Positions 30,528 to 33,348 of a stretch of 33,348 nt of DNA are shown here, in pieces. Each line of letters begins with the position of its first letter. The stretch's first letter is position 1. Origin of the DNA: JAAYJG01 sp964450305. Lineage in GTDB: Bacteria > Bacillota > Clostridia > DSM-8532. Under the pieces are notes generated by a model. That model worked only from the letters and a program-made list of their open reading frames with translations. It was not told where the DNA came from and did not search any database. The DNA is taken from assembly GCA_964450305.1 (NCBI GenBank), contig CAYVFB010000029.1, forward strand, positions 1-33,348. The letters run 5' to 3'. The translations under genes and the position numbers were made by a program.

Positions 30528-32873
30528 ATGAAGCTGATGGAAGAAAGAAAAGAAAGAATAAAAGGGTTTATTCAAGAAAAATCCTATCACCCGTTGTCTT
30601 ATGAGGAGTTGGCGGTAGTCCTTGATGTGCCCCAGGAGGATCGGGAAGCCCTGCGTCAGGTATTGGATGAAATGGAGGCAGAGGGACAGATCTTTAAAAC
30701 CCGAAAAGGCAAATATGGCGCGCCGGGAAGAATGGGCCTTATAGCCGGCAGGTTTCAGGGACATGAGCGCGGGTTTGGCTTCGTCATTTCCGATGAACCC
30801 AATCAGGAAGATCTGTTTATACAAATGGATGACCTCAACGGTGTTATGCACGGCGACAGGGTTGTGGCTAAAATTACAAAGTACCCCGAAAGCAACCGCC
30901 GGGCTGAAGGGGAAATCGTTAAGATCCTGAATCGCGCCAACGATAAAATCGTCGGTATTTTCGAAAGGAGCGGTTCTTTGGGCTTTGTAACCCCGGATCA
31001 CCGCAAAATACGAGGAGATATCATCGTGCCAATGGATAAAACCATGGGTGCGCTGCCTCATCAGAAGGTTATTGTTGAAATTACGCGATATCCTGAAAAA
31101 GAGCGAAATGCCGAGGGAAGGATCACTGAAATCCTGGGAGATGCTGAACAGCCAGGCGTGGATGTGATGTCCATTATTCACACCTATAACCTTCCATTTG
31201 AATTTCCGGATGAGGTAACTGGCGAAGCCGGAGCGGTTCCTCAGGAACTGTCCGCTGTCGAGCTTGAGGGGAGAAGAGACCTCAGAGAGCTTACCATGGT
31301 CACCATCGATGGGGAAGATGCCCGGGATTTGGATGATGCTGTTTCTCTTGAAATGAAGGAAGATGGAATATATCGTCTGGGTGTTCATATTGCGGATGTG
31401 ACCCATTATGTCCCGGAGGGCTCGGCACTTGACGAGGAAGCTTTGAAGCGCGGGACCAGTGTTTATTTCCCCGACAGGGTCATCCCGATGCTGCCCCGGG
31501 AATTGTCCAACGGTATTTGCAGCCTGAACCCGCAGGTGGATCGACTTGCTTTCTCGGTGCTGATGGATATCGACAGTCTGGGGCGTGTGATCAGCCATGA
31601 TATATTTGAAAGCGTCATTCACACCAATGAGCGGATGACCTATACAAAGGTTTATCAGATACTGGAAGACAAGGATGAAGCACTGATCAAACAATATCAG
31701 CCATTGGTTCCGATGTTCGAACAAATGAAAGAATTAGCGCTCATCCTCAGAAAGAAAAGAAGCCTTCGAGGTGCCATCGATTTCGATTTCGAAGAAGCGA
31801 AGATCATTGTTGATGACAAGGGGAAACCCATTGACATCAAACGATACCCCTTGACCATTGCCAACAAGATCATCGAGGAGTTCATGCTGCTTTGTAATGA
31901 AACGGTTTCCGAGCATTTTTACTGGGCGAATATTCCTTTTGTCTATCGTATTCATGAGGATCCCGACCCGGAAAAGATTGAAAGCCTGAACGCATTTCTG
32001 TTTAACTTCGGGCAAAGGATCAAAGGCAGTGGTAACGTGCATCCACGCGCTCTTCAGGATGTTTTGGAGAAGGTGAAGGGTACGCCGCAGGAAAGAATGA
32101 TCAGCACGATGATGCTCAGAAGCTTGCAAAAAGCAAGATACAGCGATGAGCATGTGTGGCATTTCGGCCTGGCAGCCGGTTACTATTCCCATTTTACATC
32201 TCCGATTCGCCGGTATCCGGACCTCATCATCCACCGGATCATGAAGGAATACATTCATGGCGACTTCAGCGAGCAAAGGAACGAGCATTATGCCTCCATT
32301 CTTCCCGAGGTTACCCGTCAATGCTCCGAGAGGGAAAGAAATGCGGAAGAGGCGGAAAGGGACTGTGATGACCTGAAAAAGGCCGAATACATGCAGCAGC
32401 ATATCATGGAAACCTTCACCGGCATTGTTTCGGGTATTACTTCGTTTGGAATGTTTGTTGAGTTGGAAAATACCATTGAAGGCCTTATACGCCTCAGCAG
32501 CATGGACGATGATTATTATCGTTATGATGAAAAGCAATACTGCCTCATTGGGGAAAGAACCGGCAAAATCTATCGCATTGGGGATACGGTGGAGATCATT
32601 GTTACCCGCGCCAGCCCGGAAAACAGGCAGATCGATTTTATGCTTGCGAACGGTGATGAGCCCTATGATAGTTGGCAAAAGCCTCAAAATGCAGGGAAAA
32701 AACATTATGAGAGCAGCCGTGACAGCAATGAAGAAAAATCTGCCAGGAAGGGCAAAAAACCAATTGATAAGCATGTTCTGCAGCATGTAAAGGCAAAGGG
32801 AAAAATGTCTGGGAAGCCTTCTGAAAGGTCAAAACGGAAGCCTGAGAATAAGACAAAGCGCAAACACGATTGA
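30528..32873 (+). CDS. rnr: Ribonuclease R
   Basis: A 781-residue 3'-to-5' exoribonuclease that degrades structured RNA. Domains in order: N-terminal helical region (1-65), cold-shock OB domains (about 70-205), the RNB catalytic domain (about 250-580) with TIDGEDARDLDDAV holding Asp261, Asp264, Asp267, Asp269 and Asp270, an S1 domain (about 630-710, TGIVSGITSFGMFVELEN), and a Lys/Arg-rich tail from about 715. AGAAGG lies 7 bases before ATG 30528. smpB, often next to rnr in Firmicutes, is not downstream here; tRNA genes are. Confidence 0.97.
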   Translation: MKLMEERKERIKGFIQEKSYHPLSYEELAVVLDVPQEDREALRQVLDEMEAEGQIFKTRKGKYGAPGRMGLIAGRFQGHERGFGFVISDEPNQEDLFIQMDDLNGVMHGDRVVAKITKYPESNRRAEGEIVKILNRANDKIVGIFERSGSLGFVTPDHRKIRGDIIVPMDKTMGALPHQKVIVEITRYPEKERNAEGRITEILGDAEQPGVDVMSIIHTYNLPFEFPDEVTGEAGAVPQELSAVELEGRRDLRELTMVTIDGEDARDLDDAVSLEMKEDGIYRLGVHIADVTHYVPEGSALDEEALKRGTSVYFPDRVIPMLPRELSNGICSLNPQVDRLAFSVLMDIDSLGRVISHDIFESVIHTNERMTYTKVYQILEDKDEALIKQYQPLVPMFEQMKELALILRKKRSLRGAIDFDFEEAKIIVDDKGKPIDIKRYPLTIANKIIEEFMLLCNETVSEHFYWANIPFVYRIHEDPDPEKIESLNAFLFNFGQRIKGSGNVHPRALQDVLEKVKGTPQERMISTMMLRSLQKARYSDEHVWHFGLAAGYYSHFTSPIRRYPDLIIHRIMKEYIHGDFSEQRNEHYASILPEVTRQCSERERNAEEAERDCDDLKKAEYMQQHIMETFTGIVSGITSFGMFVELENTIEGLIRLSSMDDDYYRYDEKQYCLIGERTGKIYRIGDTVEIIVTRASPENRQIDFMLANGDEPYDSWQKPQNAGKKHYESSRDSNEEKSARKGKKPIDKHVLQHVKAKGKMSGKPSERSKRKPENKTKRKHD

Positions 32874-32889
32874 ATACAGAATCACAAGC

Positions 32890-32919
32890 AGGGGCTGGGT
32901 TACTGTCAGCACAGCCCCT
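32890..32919 (+). other. Hairpin after rnr
   Basis: AGGGGCTG (32890-32897) and CAGCCCCT (32912-32919) form a perfect 8-bp stem with a 14-nt loop, 16 bp after the rnr stop. No T-run follows, so termination is uncertain. Confidence 0.5.
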
Positions 32920-33032
32920 CCACACGCTACATGGACAGTAAAGCTAAAAAGAGTCATTGCAGTTCATTTCTCAATGAACCGTGTGCATGTAAACAGTTGT
33001 ATGTAAACATATATGCAAACGAGATTTTTTGC

Positions 33033-33061
33033 TTGACTTTTTATTGGCCAGCAGTTAAAAT
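33033..33061 (+). promoter_or_regulatory. Predicted promoter of the tRNA cluster
   Basis: TTGACT (33033-33038), 17-nt spacer, TAAAAT (33056-33061); an overlapping TATAAT at 33061-33066 would give a 22-nt spacer. The tRNA-Glu gene starts about 20 nt downstream. Confidence 0.55.
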
Positions 33062-33081
33062 ATAATTCGTTGGTCTATTGC

Positions 33082-33156
33082 GGCCCATTGGTCAAGTGGT
33101 TAAGACATCGCCCTTTCACGGCGGTAACGAGGGTTCGAGTCCCTCATGGGTCACCA
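33082..33156 (+). tRNA. tRNA-Glu (anticodon TTC)
   Basis: Cloverleaf fits: acceptor GGCCCAT/ATGGGTC with one G-T pair, anticodon loop CTTTCAC giving TTC, T-loop GGTTCGAGTCC, and a genome-encoded CCA at the 3' end. Confidence 0.97.
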
Positions 33157-33203
33157 TTCCGAGGTGGGAAGTGTGCGTGCCGCACTTCTCATTTCAATGA
33201 AAT

Positions 33204-33280
33204 GGCCCGGTAGTTCAGTTGGTTAGAACGCTAGCCTGTCACGCTAGAGGTCGAGGGTTCGAGCCCCTTCCGGGTCGCCA
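33204..33280 (+). tRNA. tRNA-Asp (anticodon GTC)
   Basis: Acceptor GGCCCGG/CCGGGTC, anticodon stem CTAGC/GCTAG around CTGTCAC (GTC), T-loop GGTTCGAGCC, encoded CCA. 47 bp after tRNA-Glu. Confidence 0.97.
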
Positions 33281-33295
33281 TTTACAACCAAATAC

Positions 33296-33348
33296 GCTGG
33301 TGTAGCTCAGCCGGTAGAGCAGCTGATTTGTAATCAGCAGGTCGGGGG
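33296..33348 (+). tRNA. tRNA-Thr (anticodon TGT), cut by the window end
   Basis: Acceptor 5' strand GCTGGTG, D-stem GCTC/GAGC, anticodon stem GCTGA/TCAGC around TTTGTAA (TGT). The T-arm and 3' end are outside the window. Confidence 0.9.

Noticed and set aside
30504..32786. Two long open frames antisense to rnr (406 and 350 codons on the minus strand)
   Set aside because: They mirror the rnr reading frame, their products (His/Phe-rich, no family pattern) look like shadow translations, and rnr is an unmistakable conserved gene.
32890..32919. Rho-independent terminator after rnr
   Set aside because: The stem is good, but it is followed by CCACACG, not Ts; kept only as a hairpin.

Overview
The window looks like a draft-quality stretch (two runs of N) from an anaerobic, Gram-positive member of the Firmicutes, most likely class Clostridia. 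The reasons are gene order and content: a tmk-yaaR-holB-yaaT block as in Bacillus/Clostridium, an S-layer-homology (SLH) protein, ferredoxin-dependent 2-oxoacid oxidoreductase, a Na+-pumping decarboxylase beta subunit, DUF3842 and DUF5711-type proteins, a QueT transporter behind a preQ1-I-like RNA, and strong GGAGG-type ribosome binding sites with frequent GTG/TTG starts. I cannot assign order or genus from sequence alone.

Layout. 1-4010: the 3' part of an SLH protein (with a 10-N gap), a repeat patch, a PDZ/S41 C-terminal-processing protease and a membrane-anchored beta-propeller-like protein. 4102-6124: a PfkB-family sugar-phosphate kinase and mannose-6-phosphate isomerase. 6278-8395: a cysteine-less HMA-fold mini-protein, a 260-nt transcribed region ending in a strong terminator, then decarboxylase beta and a tiny gamma-like subunit. 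8596-10906: DUF3842, nadD, yqeK, lepB. 11132-15544: a cupin-HTH regulator with palindromic operator-like sites and a complete potABCD polyamine importer with overlapping genes. 15545-17034: repeats and an AlbA_2/Schlafen-type protein. 17125-21715: Orn/Lys/Arg decarboxylase, tmk, yaaR, holB, yaaT. 21860-22885: an independent 2[4Fe-4S] ferredoxin and a tRNA1(Val)-type methyltransferase. 23043-27306: fumarase beta-type subunit, an overlapping P-loop ATPase, a decayed intergenic repeat, then korD-korA-korB-korC. 27307-27602: a tandem-repeat array interrupted by 100 Ns. 27603-29366 (minus strand): HD-GYP protein and queT. 29861-32873: a degenerate HD-domain protein and RNase R. 33082-33348: tRNA-Glu, tRNA-Asp and a cut-off tRNA-Thr.

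How the genes fit together. Polyamine uptake (potABCD) and probable polyamine synthesis (decarboxylase) lie within 2 kb of each other, separated by an accessory AlbA_2 gene and repeats. The Kor complex, ferredoxins, fumarase-type subunit and decarboxylase beta subunit point to anaerobic 2-oxoacid and dicarboxylate metabolism with ferredoxin and sodium-gradient energy coupling. The rest is housekeeping (NAD synthesis, Ap4A turnover, secretion, DNA replication, RNA decay, queuosine supply).

Most of the window is ordinary chromosome. The less explained parts are the leader/terminator region before the decarboxylase beta gene (6641-6977), the GGGAC-CT-GTCCC repeat family at three loci, the palindromic sites in front of the pot operon, a palindrome abutting rnr with a relative at 6553, and two small proteins that keep a known fold but have lost its metal ligands (6278-6487 and 29861-30415).
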